64,000 nucleotides of DNA from COE1 sp910588595 (GTDB taxonomy: Bacteria; Bacillota; Clostridia; Lachnospirales; Lachnospiraceae), in contig CARDBT010000001.1 of NCBI GenBank assembly GCA_948957135.1, positions 1 to 64,000 on the forward strand, read 5' to 3'. Shown here piece by piece: positions 1-8,300 of this stretch. Positions within the stretch are counted from its first letter, which is position 1, and each line of letters starts with the position of its first letter. The notes beneath the pieces are model-generated. The model ran no database searches, had not been told where the DNA came from, and saw only the letters and a list, made by a program, of their open reading frames with translations. A program made the position numbers and the translations under genes.

Positions 1-53
1 TGTTGCTTTATTGCCGCTCCTAGCCATATTGCAACCGCACAGGTGGAAATATT

Positions 54-1703
54 TTATAGTCTAAACTGTGCTGCGATCTGTTCCGCCACTCGCATCCCAT
101 CCATTGCCGCAGAAGTGATCCCTCCCGCATAGCCTGCACCCTCACCACAGGGGTACAGTCCGCGGACCATCGGACACTGCAGTGAGTCATCTCGACAGAT
201 CCTTACGGGGGAAGATGTCCTGCTCTCAATCCCTGACAGCAGCACCTGATCTCCTGCAAATCCCCTGATCACCTTGTCAAACTGCTCCATTCCTTCTATG
301 AATGCCTGCTCGCAGGAATATGGCAGCAGCCCTCTCAGATCCGAAAACACATATGCGCCTTTCACATCCGGCTGTGGTCTGCCCGGTGTGATCCCTTCCC
401 CGGAGTTTTGACTATGCTTATAGTCCCCGTAATACTGTACTGGCACACACCCGTTTCCGATCAAATATGCCTTCTCCTCAAGCTGTCTCTGAAATACAAC
501 ACCTGCAAGCGGACCATCTGCGCCGTAATCCTCCGGTGTGACCTGCACGATAATGGCGCTGTTTGCATGACTTCCGCCTCTGTCCGAGTAACTCATCCCG
601 TTCACTGCGATCCGCCCAAGTTCACTCGAAGCATTGACCACATATCCCCCCGGACACATACAGAACGAATACACGCCCCTCCCTGTGCTCGTCTGCGCAG
701 TCAGCTTGTATGGTGCTGCCGGAAGCCTGTTCCCATGTTCTTTACCATACATACACTCGTTGATCAGACTCTGTGGGTGTTCCACGCGCATCCCGACTGC
801 AAACGCCTTTGGCTCCATAGGGATCTTTATCTGATCCAAATATGTAAATGTATCTCTGGCGCTGTGCCCGATCGCCAGCACAGCCTGTGTTGTGGGAAGC
901 ACTTCACTCTCGTTTATCCTGACACCGCACAAAACACCTTCCGCGATCTCAAGCCCTGTCACCTTTGCGCCGAAACGAACCTCACCACCGTTTTCTATAA
1001 TTGCCTGCCGCATATTGACAACAACCTTTTTCAAAATGTCTGTACCAATATGGGGCTTGCTTTCATACAAAATTTGTTCTGGTGCACCGGACTCCACAAA
1101 AATGCGCAGCACCTGTCTGTTTCTGCCATTTTTATCTTTTACCAGTGTATTGAGCTTTCCATCCGAGAATGTGCCTGCTCCGCCCTCGCCGAACTGTACG
1201 TTGGACTCCGGATTCAGACTGCCGCCATTCCAATACGCCTCCACATCCTTTGTTCTGGTGTCTACATCGGATCCCCTCTCCAACACAACAGGTTTGTAGC
1301 CGTGCAGCGCAAGCATATATCCGCAGAAAAGCCCTGCGGGACCCATGCCGATAATGACTGGTCTCTGTGTCAGCTGCACTTCTCCCGATGTTGGAAATTG
1401 ATACTCATGGGGAGTGTACAGCACAACATTGCTGTTCTTGCAACGCTTCACTGTTCTCTCCTCCAACCTTTTGTTTTTCAATGAAACACCCAATGTATAG
1501 ACCTGAAAGAGCTGCGGTTTTTTCCGCGCATCAATCGAATGCTTTAGGATCACAATATCTGACACGTCTGTCATATTCACGCTTAAAATTTTTGCTGCCT
1601 TTTTTTGCAGCACCTCTTCACTGTCAAGCAAATCCTTCAGTTCCAGCCTCCGATCAGACTTGTCAAATCTGATTTCCGTTTTTATCTGATTGATCGTAAT
1701 CAT
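54..1703 (-). CDS. NAD(P)/FAD-dependent oxidoreductase (FAD-dependent dehydrogenase of unknown substrate)
   Basis: This 549-residue protein has an N-terminal helper domain of about 100 residues, then a Rossmann FAD-binding motif (IIGMGPAGLFCGYMLA, near residue 117) and a second conserved block with GEGGAGTFSDGKL. The C-terminus (YPCGEGAGYAGGITSAAMDG) is the typical flavin-contacting end of the family. It belongs to the widespread bacterial FAD-dependent protein family annotated as NAD(P)/FAD-dependent oxidoreductase. The substrate is not known and the sequence does not reveal it. The ATG is preceded by GGGAG at a spacing of 7 bases, and that GGGAG is the end of the 64-bp repeat upstream. It probably shares a transcript with the FAD enzyme at 1743-3113, 39 bases away. 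Family assignment is strong; physiological role is unknown. Confidence 0.9.
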   Translation of the reverse strand: MITINQIKTEIRFDKSDRRLELKDLLDSEEVLQKKAAKILSVNMTDVSDIVILKHSIDARKKPQLFQVYTLGVSLKNKRLEERTVKRCKNSNVVLYTPHEYQFPTSGEVQLTQRPVIIGMGPAGLFCGYMLALHGYKPVVLERGSDVDTRTKDVEAYWNGGSLNPESNVQFGEGGAGTFSDGKLNTLVKDKNGRNRQVLRIFVESGAPEQILYESKPHIGTDILKKVVVNMRQAIIENGGEVRFGAKVTGLEIAEGVLCGVRINESEVLPTTQAVLAIGHSARDTFTYLDQIKIPMEPKAFAVGMRVEHPQSLINECMYGKEHGNRLPAAPYKLTAQTSTGRGVYSFCMCPGGYVVNASSELGRIAVNGMSYSDRGGSHANSAIIVQVTPEDYGADGPLAGVVFQRQLEEKAYLIGNGCVPVQYYGDYKHSQNSGEGITPGRPQPDVKGAYVFSDLRGLLPYSCEQAFIEGMEQFDKVIRGFAGDQVLLSGIESRTSSPVRICRDDSLQCPMVRGLYPCGEGAGYAGGITSAAMDGMRVAEQIAAQFRL

Positions 1704-1706
1704 ATA

Positions 1707-1800
1707 TTAACTCCCATTTGCCCGCTTTGGCGGGCTCTCTAATCAGGATCGTGAAATCTCTGATTTCATGCTAACTCCCCATCGCCCGCTTCGGCGGGCT
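1707..1800 (-). repeat. 64-bp hairpin repeat, one full and one partial copy
   Basis: One complete unit lies at 1707-1770 and a second, partial unit at 1771-1800; the period is exactly 64 bp. Each copy carries a perfect 6-bp stem, GCCCGC and GCGGGC around a 4-base loop, and (minus strand) the stem is followed by GGGAGTTA. The complete unit also holds a second stem, TGAAATC/GATTTCA at 1752-1768. The same unit, with the same period, recurs at 54157-54348. The partial copy and part of the full copy are inside the 3' end of the reading frame 1743-3113, and the full copy supplies the Shine-Dalgarno sequence of the gene 54-1703. There is no T-run after the stems, so it does not look like a terminator. 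Confidence 0.8.
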
Positions 1801-3113
1801 GCATCTGTCCCTGCGATCGCTCCTGTCGCCCACGCCCACTGCAGATTATATCCGCCGCACACGCCGTCGCAGTCCAACAACTCTCCGATGACATAAATAT
1901 CAGAATGTATATTCGACGCAAAATTGTCACTGACTTCGCCAAGCGGCACTCCACCACAGCACACCTGCGCATTTTCAAACGAATTGGGCGCTGTGATCTT
2001 TACCCGGAAGTCGGCAAGCATCCTGATACAATCTCTGATCTTAGCAGCCCCTGCCTGACCGACTGTCGCCCCGGATGCGATTTTGTTTCTCTTACAGACA
2101 ACAGCGGCGATCTTTTTATGTACCAGCCCTGACAGAAATTCCTCCGCTGTCTTGTCCGAAAATTCCCTGACGTTGTGATCGATATTGCTATCAAAGATCC
2201 CATTGTCGGTCTCCTCAATGTATGGAATAAAATTGATCCCTGCCTCACACCGCTTCCCTTCATAGACTGCCCGCGATGCCAGCCTGCTCAGCTGAAAAAC
2301 AGGAATGCCGGAGATCCCATAATCTGTCAGCTGCAGCTCTCCTTCCTCACATGCCGCCTCCCTGCCATCCGTCAGCAGACATATCCTGCAGTGTGCCCTA
2401 ACACCGGCAAGTGCCTTGAAAAAATCCCCCTCACATCTGAGCTGGACCAGCGCCGGAAGCGGCTCAATGACACTGTGCCCCAGCTTTTTCGCAAGCGCAT
2501 ATCCAGAGCCGTCCGAGCCGGAAACAGGAGCCGCCTTCCCGCCGGCTGCAAGGATCAGCCGGTCATATTTTATCTCTTCCCTCTTGACCTCCACTCTTTT
2601 GGCTGTCATCTTATCATTCTTTCCAGCCATCTTACCTTGCTCATGCACCGAACATGCATACTGTGTCACACTGACCGTGCCGCCGCCTGTCAGCGCCGGT
2701 TTGATCGCCGTGACCTCGCAGTCTGTCCGTATCTTAACACCAAGCCTGACGCACGCGCTGCGCAGCACATCGAGAACGACCGCCGCCTGCTCCGATACAG
2801 GATATACTCCGCCGTCTCTTTTTTCTTTGGTGTACAGACCAAGTCTCTTAAAAAAATCCCTGGTCTCTCCCGCATCAAATCTGACAAGTGTGTCATAAAT
2901 CCTGTTCATGGAATCCTTATCGCTGCTGTAATACTTACCATGCACATCACTCATATTCGTCAGATTGCATCTGCCATTTCCCGTCATCAATATCTTTTTG
3001 CCGACCCTGTCCTTGTGTTCTAGTATTGTGACCCTGGCTCCATTCTCTGCCGCAAATACCGCAGCGGCAAGACCGCTTGCCCCGCCGCCTGCCACGACAA
3101 CCCTGTTCGCCAT
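1743..3113 (-). CDS. HI0933/YhiN-family FAD-binding protein (aminoacetone oxidase family)
   Basis: The N-terminus VVVAGGGASGLAAAVFAA is a GxGxxG dinucleotide-binding motif, followed by KKILMTGNGRCNLTN, the hallmark of the HI0933/BaiN-like flavoprotein family. The end GVCGGYNLQWAWATGAIAG is the conserved C-terminal flavin motif. Members reduce or oxidise small molecules; the substrate here cannot be read from sequence. The start is placed at the ATG after AAGGGG rather than an ATG seven codons upstream, which has no ribosome site. Two oddities: an extra stretch of about 30 residues near residues 150-185, rich in Lys and Gly, and a C-terminal tail after the family's normal end (from ARRSGRW onward) that is encoded by the 64-bp repeat. 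Confidence 0.88.
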   Translation of the reverse strand: MANRVVVAGGGASGLAAAVFAAENGARVTILEHKDRVGKKILMTGNGRCNLTNMSDVHGKYYSSDKDSMNRIYDTLVRFDAGETRDFFKRLGLYTKEKRDGGVYPVSEQAAVVLDVLRSACVRLGVKIRTDCEVTAIKPALTGGGTVSVTQYACSVHEQGKMAGKNDKMTAKRVEVKREEIKYDRLILAAGGKAAPVSGSDGSGYALAKKLGHSVIEPLPALVQLRCEGDFFKALAGVRAHCRICLLTDGREAACEEGELQLTDYGISGIPVFQLSRLASRAVYEGKRCEAGINFIPYIEETDNGIFDSNIDHNVREFSDKTAEEFLSGLVHKKIAAVVCKRNKIASGATVGQAGAAKIRDCIRMLADFRVKITAPNSFENAQVCCGGVPLGEVSDNFASNIHSDIYVIGELLDCDGVCGGYNLQWAWATGAIAGTDAARRSGRWGVSMKSEISRS

Positions 3114-3145
3114 AACCTTATCCCCTTCCTCCATCTTGACATTTC

Positions 3146-3799
3146 CTAACTGCTGTAGGATTCGATGAAATGATACACCTGTAACTCACTGTCCATAAAC
3201 TTACCCTTCTGCAGCTCATAGCGCACATCCGCCGGAAGGTGTTCAACCCTCAGCCCGGTCTTGAAATACAGTGTCGTTCTGTCATGCTCAAACACACATA
3301 CTTCGCCGTTTACCTCCATAATATAAAATCCTGACATATCCCGCGTCGTATCGTATATACGGAGTACCTTGATCCTCTCCGCCGAAAAGAGCTCTAAGTG
3401 CTGTGATTTAAATCCTTTCTGCTTTTCCGCAAGTGTCGGCGCCAGACTGTCCTCCGCGAGAAGCTGCTCGAGCTCTGTCCTGTTCAGACCGATATATTTG
3501 GGCAGAAGCTTTACAACCTCCACACTCATAGAACCATCCTTCTTGTCAATATTCTCATAGATGCAGATCGTATCCGCTGTCGTGGACACATTCATTTTCT
3601 GCACCTGGTAAATCTCCTCCGCCGTTCTCGGCGTCTGGTCATCTGCACCAGACGTGTCAGACTCTGCCTGATCCTGTTCCACACGGTCACTCTCATCTGG
3701 AAATCCGTCCATAGTATGCCGCTTCCACATCAGAACAACCATCAATACCGAAATCAGTATCAATACAAAAAATAAGCCAATCTTATATCTCTTCTCCAT
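3146..3799 (-). CDS. Membrane-anchored protein, C-terminus resembling BofC
   Basis: A short basic N-terminus (MEKRYKIG) is followed by one hydrophobic segment of about 20 residues, then an acidic linker and a soluble extracytoplasmic domain. The start is the second of two adjacent ATG codons, six bases after AGGAGG; the longer reading begins at a TTG inside the ribosome site and is unlikely. The last 40 residues (TGLRVEHLPADVRYEL, then QKGKFMDSELQVYHFIE) are laid out like the C-terminal domain of BofC, the forespore protein that restrains SpoIVB signalling in Bacillus. That resemblance is by eye only. It lies between the SpoVB/MurJ-type flippase and two FAD enzymes. It could equally be an unrelated single-pass protein. 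Confidence 0.6.
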   Translation of the reverse strand: MEKRYKIGLFFVLILISVLMVVLMWKRHTMDGFPDESDRVEQDQAESDTSGADDQTPRTAEEIYQVQKMNVSTTADTICIYENIDKKDGSMSVEVVKLLPKYIGLNRTELEQLLAEDSLAPTLAEKQKGFKSQHLELFSAERIKVLRIYDTTRDMSGFYIMEVNGEVCVFEHDRTTLYFKTGLRVEHLPADVRYELQKGKFMDSELQVYHFIESYSS

Positions 3800-3878
3800 C
3801 ATCAGCCTCCTCGTCAAAATTGAACACTTTGGCGTCTTTGATATAGTATCAGCTTATTTTTTCTTTTTATTCACAATT

Positions 3879-5513
3879 TTACATCAGGTGTATCTTCTTT
3901 GCAATTGTCAGTATCGTCCTGCCGCCAGGCATACTCCTCAGATCATGCTCATTGATCCCCCTTAACAGGATCAACACCACAAAATACACGATCGCTCCGA
4001 CTCCGATTCCCACAAACACCGTCACCACATTGCCTGCTGTCTTGGAGAGCAGCATATTCAAAAGCCCGATCACAATCCCCATCACGACAGATGCGATCGC
4101 CGGTATGACAAAGGTCCGTATCAGCTCCTGATCATATCTGAGATATTTGCGGATCGCCATCGCATTGAGCACGCACACGATCGCTGCAAATAAGATATTG
4201 GCATAGATCACTGCATTGATCCCCATGCCAAGCTGGAGCGTCACATACAAAAACACTATGTGGATGACAAGCGATATAGCGGCATTCCGCACAGGAACTT
4301 TCATTCTGTTGATGCCCTGGAGCACACCGTTCGTCAGTGTCGAGATCGCAAAGAATACAACCGACACAGAACCTACATGAAGCATGTTCACTGCCATGTC
4401 AACCTCACCTTTAAACAGCATGGAGATGATCGGTCTGGCCAGCACAGCAAGTCCCACTGCACTCGGAAATGCCACGATCATCGTAAACCGCATCGCCTGT
4501 CCGATCCTCTCCTTCGCCCGCCCATACTCCTCGCGTACCATCAGCTTTGTGAGCACCGGAACGATGGACGCACACATCGCGTTGGCAAGCGCGATCGGGA
4601 CATTGACAAGCACCTTGTACTTACCGGTATACACCCCCCAGATATCTGTCTTGACATCTCCTAGTCCTTTTGCCACCATGACTTTGCCAAAGATCGAGGT
4701 ATCGATCACGTCGCTGATATTGTATACAGTACTGCTCAAAAGTACCGGAATGATCGTCAGGATGATCAGTTTGAATATCTGCGGATAACCGTCCACCCTG
4801 CCGTTCATATCCCGCGAACTACGCTTCCTGTTCCCTTTTCGATACAGTAAATACACGAACACCAGAAATGCCAATCCCACCACGCTGCCCAGCACGGGTC
4901 CGATCGATGCTCCCGCCGCACCGTATGCTGGTGCATAGTCTTCGTTGTGGAACAGTGCGCCGACCTTGCTCCCGTAATTATACAGCACATAAGTGCCTGC
5001 AATACTGCCGATCAGCACAAATATCTGTTCTAATATCTGCGATACGGCAGTCGGCATCATTGTCCCGAGCCCTTGAAAATATCCCCTGAACACTCCCATG
5101 ACCGATACTGTCAGCAGCGCTGGACCAAGAACCTTGAGCGCCATAGCTCCCATCGGCTCCTCCATGACATGTTCCGCGAGAAAATCCCCGAGAAATTCAC
5201 AGGCCAAAAAGGTGATCCCCCCCATAGTCAGCGCAAAGACCATCGCACACTGAAAAACCCGCTGCGCACTTTTGTACTGTCGTTTGCTGATCTTGGAAGA
5301 CACCGCCTTCGACACCGCAAGCGGCAGACTATAGCAGGATATGATCAACATGATCGAATACACAGAATACGCCGCAGCGTAATATCCGTTTCCCTTGTCG
5401 CCAAAGATATGCTGCATGGGAAACCGTCTTGCGATCCCTATAATCCTGGAAAGTATCCCCGCCATCGCAAGGATCCCTCCCTGAACGATAAAATTAGACT
5501 TCTTTTTCTTCAT
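3879..5513 (-). CDS. SpoVB/MurJ (YtgP)-type lipid-linked oligosaccharide flippase, MOP superfamily
   Basis: This 544-residue polytopic protein has about 14 predicted membrane segments and opens with GGILAMAGILSRIIGIARRFP, the start typical of the PF01943/SpoVB branch of the MOP exporter superfamily. It should move an undecaprenyl-linked precursor such as lipid II across the membrane. In Firmicutes this branch includes MurJ/YtgP (vegetative) and SpoVB (spore cortex). I cannot separate the two from sequence alone. Its ATG overlaps the TGA of ybeY by four bases, so translation is probably coupled, and the position behind yqfCD-phoH-ybeY fits either a housekeeping or a sporulation role. Confidence 0.85.
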   Translation of the reverse strand: MKKKKSNFIVQGGILAMAGILSRIIGIARRFPMQHIFGDKGNGYYAAAYSVYSIMLIISCYSLPLAVSKAVSSKISKRQYKSAQRVFQCAMVFALTMGGITFLACEFLGDFLAEHVMEEPMGAMALKVLGPALLTVSVMGVFRGYFQGLGTMMPTAVSQILEQIFVLIGSIAGTYVLYNYGSKVGALFHNEDYAPAYGAAGASIGPVLGSVVGLAFLVFVYLLYRKGNRKRSSRDMNGRVDGYPQIFKLIILTIIPVLLSSTVYNISDVIDTSIFGKVMVAKGLGDVKTDIWGVYTGKYKVLVNVPIALANAMCASIVPVLTKLMVREEYGRAKERIGQAMRFTMIVAFPSAVGLAVLARPIISMLFKGEVDMAVNMLHVGSVSVVFFAISTLTNGVLQGINRMKVPVRNAAISLVIHIVFLYVTLQLGMGINAVIYANILFAAIVCVLNAMAIRKYLRYDQELIRTFVIPAIASVVMGIVIGLLNMLLSKTAGNVVTVFVGIGVGAIVYFVVLILLRGINEHDLRSMPGGRTILTIAKKIHLM

Positions 5514-6028
5514 TTAACAGCACCCTGCCCATTTCTCGTTATCCCCAGCCTGTCCAATATTTCCTCCTGCTTTCGTTCCATCACTTCCGCCTCCGCGGGC
5601 TCCATATGGTCATACCCCAGCAGGTGGAGCATACTGTGCGCGATCAGAAAAGCATACTCCCGTCTAACCGGATGTCCATACTCCTGCGCCTGCTCATACA
5701 CCTTATCAACCGATATCACAATATCACCGAGACACAGTTCGCCATTTTCCGGGTCAAAATAGTCTTCTGCGTTGTCTTCTATCGCTGAAAAGTCAGCCGG
5801 CTGGTCATAGTCCACATTCGGAAATGACAGCACATCGGTCGGTCGGTCTATCCCGCGATGCTGCCTGTTCAATTCATGAATCCCCTCGTTGTCTGTGAGA
5901 AGCACATTCACTGACACTTCATAAGGGCATTGTTCATAATCTAACGTCTCCACGATCACCTTTTCTGCCACTTCCTCCGCCTCGAAAGGAAGTTGCCTGT
6001 CTGTCTCACTCTCTACGTAAAAAGTCAT
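5510..6028 (-). CDS. ybeY: Endoribonuclease YbeY, 16S rRNA maturation
   Basis: YbeY is a zinc-dependent endoribonuclease for 16S rRNA 3'-end processing and 70S quality control. The diagnostic H-x3-H-x5-H metal motif is intact as HSMLHLLGYDH near the C-terminus, and the conserved DVLSFP block is present. The chosen start (MTFYVESE) is an internal ATG with AGGAG 12 bases upstream; a longer frame would add 21 residues unlike the family and lie further inside the preceding gene. The gene overlaps the end of the PgpH-like gene by 23 bases and the start of the flippase gene by four. The order phoH, PgpH-like, ybeY is standard in Firmicutes. Confidence 0.96.
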   Translation of the reverse strand: MTFYVESETDRQLPFEAEEVAEKVIVETLDYEQCPYEVSVNVLLTDNEGIHELNRQHRGIDRPTDVLSFPNVDYDQPADFSAIEDNAEDYFDPENGELCLGDIVISVDKVYEQAQEYGHPVRREYAFLIAHSMLHLLGYDHMEPAEAEVMERKQEEILDRLGITRNGQGAVK

Positions 6029-7217
6029 AGTACAATTTTTCTCCTGTATATATTTTTTCGATTCCGCCCAGATCTGCCAATGATATCTCACTGTTATTCA
6101 ACTCGCCGCTTCCAACTTTCCTGCGTATGATCGCAGTCGCAACCTTTCCGTAATCCCTTTCCTGGTTGTCCCCTTCCCCCTTTTCGATCAGATACATGAT
6201 CGACGATACGACACAGTCCGCAAAATACACTGCCACCGTCTCACGCATTTTCATCTGTTTTGACTTGTACGTATACTCCTGCAGAAGCCTAACCGCCTCA
6301 GGCGGAAATTTATTTTCCTGGCAGATCTCTTCCAATGACTTATTCTGCTTTTTGCACTCCAGCACAATGATCCTGTGATAGTAACCGCCGTTTTTTGCCA
6401 CATCGACATCCATATGAAGCAGTCTGGCTGTCTTCTCCGCAAAATACGCCGTGTGAATCGCATTGTAATAGATCTGCTTGTCCTCCTCCTTGTACTTGGC
6501 AAGCAATTCGTACTCCTGGTCGTTGATGCGCAGATACCTTCCTTTCTCCTTGTCTATGACAACCGCACAATAAAACCGCAGGATCACCAGCATCAATATA
6601 AATGTGACAAATATGTTCATGATCGGGATGACCAACGCATCCGCCTCCAGTGTTCCATGATTTTGAAATATCACTTTTGCCGCTATCTCGATCACATAGA
6701 CGATCACCGCAGCTGACATTGGTGCTCCTGTTTTATAATCATTGTCAAGCCTTTCAAAAAGCACAGCAAAAAGCACTCCTGTGAGAAAGTACAACAAAAA
6801 CGTAAGGATATCCGCGGATGCGAAATATGCACATACACACATGAGTCCGGCGTAGGCGGTCAATCCAGTGACCGTATTGGAAAATAATGTCAGCGCAAGT
6901 GCAAACACTGTCAGGATCCATCCCGCATCAGGCAGCAGTGGCAGCAGGCATGCCGCCGCTGTTCCCATCAGAAATGTGAGCACAAAACGAAATAAATGCC
7001 CTCCATTGTCATAGTGAAGCGCCTGAAAAACATTCGACTGAAAAAACGAAAATAATGTCATGCCAAAACAGGACGTGACAATGATAAGCAGCATAAAAAT
7101 ATCCCGAAAAGACTTTTCATACAAATACGCAGAGATACCAACTGCAGGTATCGATAGGATAAGCATTACAATTGCAAGAAGTACTTTCTGCCAGCCGGCC
7201 TCTTCCTTTTTCTTCAT
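6006..7217 (-). CDS. PgpH-like membrane protein with a degenerate HD domain
   Basis: Between phoH and ybeY, Firmicutes normally encode PgpH/YqfF, a c-di-AMP phosphodiesterase of about 700 residues with an extracellular 7TMR-HDED domain, seven membrane helices and a cytoplasmic HD domain. This protein has only 403 residues. It starts almost directly with about seven hydrophobic segments (residues 10-220) and has no extracellular domain. The HD region starts well (IHTAYFAEKTARLL, His255) but the defining His-Asp reads His281-Arg282, and the expected HH pair of the HHGT motif is missing, with LQEYTYKS near residue 311 in its place. The Asp of FADCV (334) remains. I infer that it does not hydrolyse c-di-AMP and may be a sensor or scaffold. 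Confidence 0.75.
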   Translation of the reverse strand: MKKKEEAGWQKVLLAIVMLILSIPAVGISAYLYEKSFRDIFMLLIIVTSCFGMTLFSFFQSNVFQALHYDNGGHLFRFVLTFLMGTAAACLLPLLPDAGWILTVFALALTLFSNTVTGLTAYAGLMCVCAYFASADILTFLLYFLTGVLFAVLFERLDNDYKTGAPMSAAVIVYVIEIAAKVIFQNHGTLEADALVIPIMNIFVTFILMLVILRFYCAVVIDKEKGRYLRINDQEYELLAKYKEEDKQIYYNAIHTAYFAEKTARLLHMDVDVAKNGGYYHRIIVLECKKQNKSLEEICQENKFPPEAVRLLQEYTYKSKQMKMRETVAVYFADCVVSSIMYLIEKGEGDNQERDYGKVATAIIRRKVGSGELNNSEISLADLGGIEKIYTGEKLYYDFLRRE

Positions 7218-7261
7218 ATGTTCTGTTTCCTTTGTCTTAAAATATCAGTTCCTCAATCTCA

Positions 7262-8293
7262 TTATTTCCGAAACGGTGTACTATTTCTTCTCGGACGCGC
7301 TTCCTCTCTGCGGACGCTCCTAGCCTGTCTGCTGTTCGACCGGCTCTCATAATCGTCATACGCCTTAACGATCTTCTGCACAAGCGGGTGCCTCACAACG
7401 TCCCTGCTTGTCAGACGGATAAACGCGATATCGCTGATCTTTCCCAGCACTCTCTCCGCAACATCAAGCCCGGACTGCACTCCGGCTGCCAGATCCTTCT
7501 GCGAGGAATCGCCGGTCACGATCACCTTGGAGCCGAATCCGATACGGGTGAGAAACATCTTCATCTGCGCCGGTGTCGTGTTCTGTGCCTCATCTAATAT
7601 GATATAGGCATTGTCAAGCGTTCGCCCGCGCATATAGGCAAGCGGAGCCACCTCGATCAGCCCCTTCTCCATATTTTTCTGAAAACTCTCTGCCCCCATG
7701 ATCTGATACAGCGCATCATACAGCGGCCTCAGGTAAGGATCCACTTTACTCTGCAGATCCCCCGGCAGAAAACCGAGTTTCTCCCCTGCCTCGATCGCAG
7801 GGCGCGTCAAGATGATGCGCTCCACCTCATGATTTCTAAAGGCTGTGATCGCCATCGCCATCGCAAGATAGGTCTTTCCTGTTCCCGCCGGTCCCAGGCC
7901 AAACACGATCATTTTATCCGTGATGGCTTCGATATATTTCTTCTGACCCAGTGTCTTAGGTTTGATAGGTTTCCCCGAGATCGTGTGACAGATGCACGCC
8001 GAATCCATCTCCAGCAGCGCATCGTCGTCGCCCTCTCTCGAAAGTTCCAAAGCGTACGATACATTTTGTTCCTGTATCCTGTTTCCTCTTCTGGAAAGTT
8101 CCACCAGCTCATTGACCAGCTTTGCCGCCTTGTTGACAGCTGCCTGTTCCCCGCTGATGCGCACCTCCCCGTTTCTGTCTGTGATGACAACATGCAGGTC
8201 GTCCTCGATCTGTTTGATATACGCATCGTGGCTGCCAAAAATATTCTGCATGTGTTCTGCCTCAATCTGCATTCCAATCTGAAAATCTGCCAA
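7262..8293 (-). CDS. phoH: PhoH-family ATPase (PhoL type)
   Basis: PhoH proteins are P-loop ATPases linked to RNA metabolism, usually encoded next to ybeY. Walker A is GPAGTGKTYLA, Walker B is IILDEAQNTT, and a KH-like segment occupies the first 80 residues. I place the start at a TTG ten bases after GGAGGAG, at the seam with yqfD. A longer reading frame exists but it overlaps yqfD by 65 bases, and its extra 24 residues (basic, Arg/Thr-rich) do not belong to the family. The protein would then be 343 residues, close to the usual length. The C-terminus is a basic tail rich in Arg and Ser. The gene is in the yqfC-yqfD-phoH order also known in Bacillus. Confidence 0.95.
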   Translation of the reverse strand: MADFQIGMQIEAEHMQNIFGSHDAYIKQIEDDLHVVITDRNGEVRISGEQAAVNKAAKLVNELVELSRRGNRIQEQNVSYALELSREGDDDALLEMDSACICHTISGKPIKPKTLGQKKYIEAITDKMIVFGLGPAGTGKTYLAMAMAITAFRNHEVERIILTRPAIEAGEKLGFLPGDLQSKVDPYLRPLYDALYQIMGAESFQKNMEKGLIEVAPLAYMRGRTLDNAYIILDEAQNTTPAQMKMFLTRIGFGSKVIVTGDSSQKDLAAGVQSGLDVAERVLGKISDIAFIRLTSRDVVRHPLVQKIVKAYDDYESRSNSRQARSVRREEARPRRNSTPFRK

Positions 8294-8300
8294 TGTAATC

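Noticed and set aside
1..53. A possible gene start on the minus strand at the left edge (ATG at 27-25, reading MARSGNKAT)
   Set aside because: Only nine codons are visible and no clear ribosome site precedes them; cannot be supported.
408..1484. A 358-codon open frame on the plus strand
   Set aside because: It is antisense to the FAD oxidoreductase gene and its translation is Cys/His/Pro-rich with no motif; the minus strand has a full family match.
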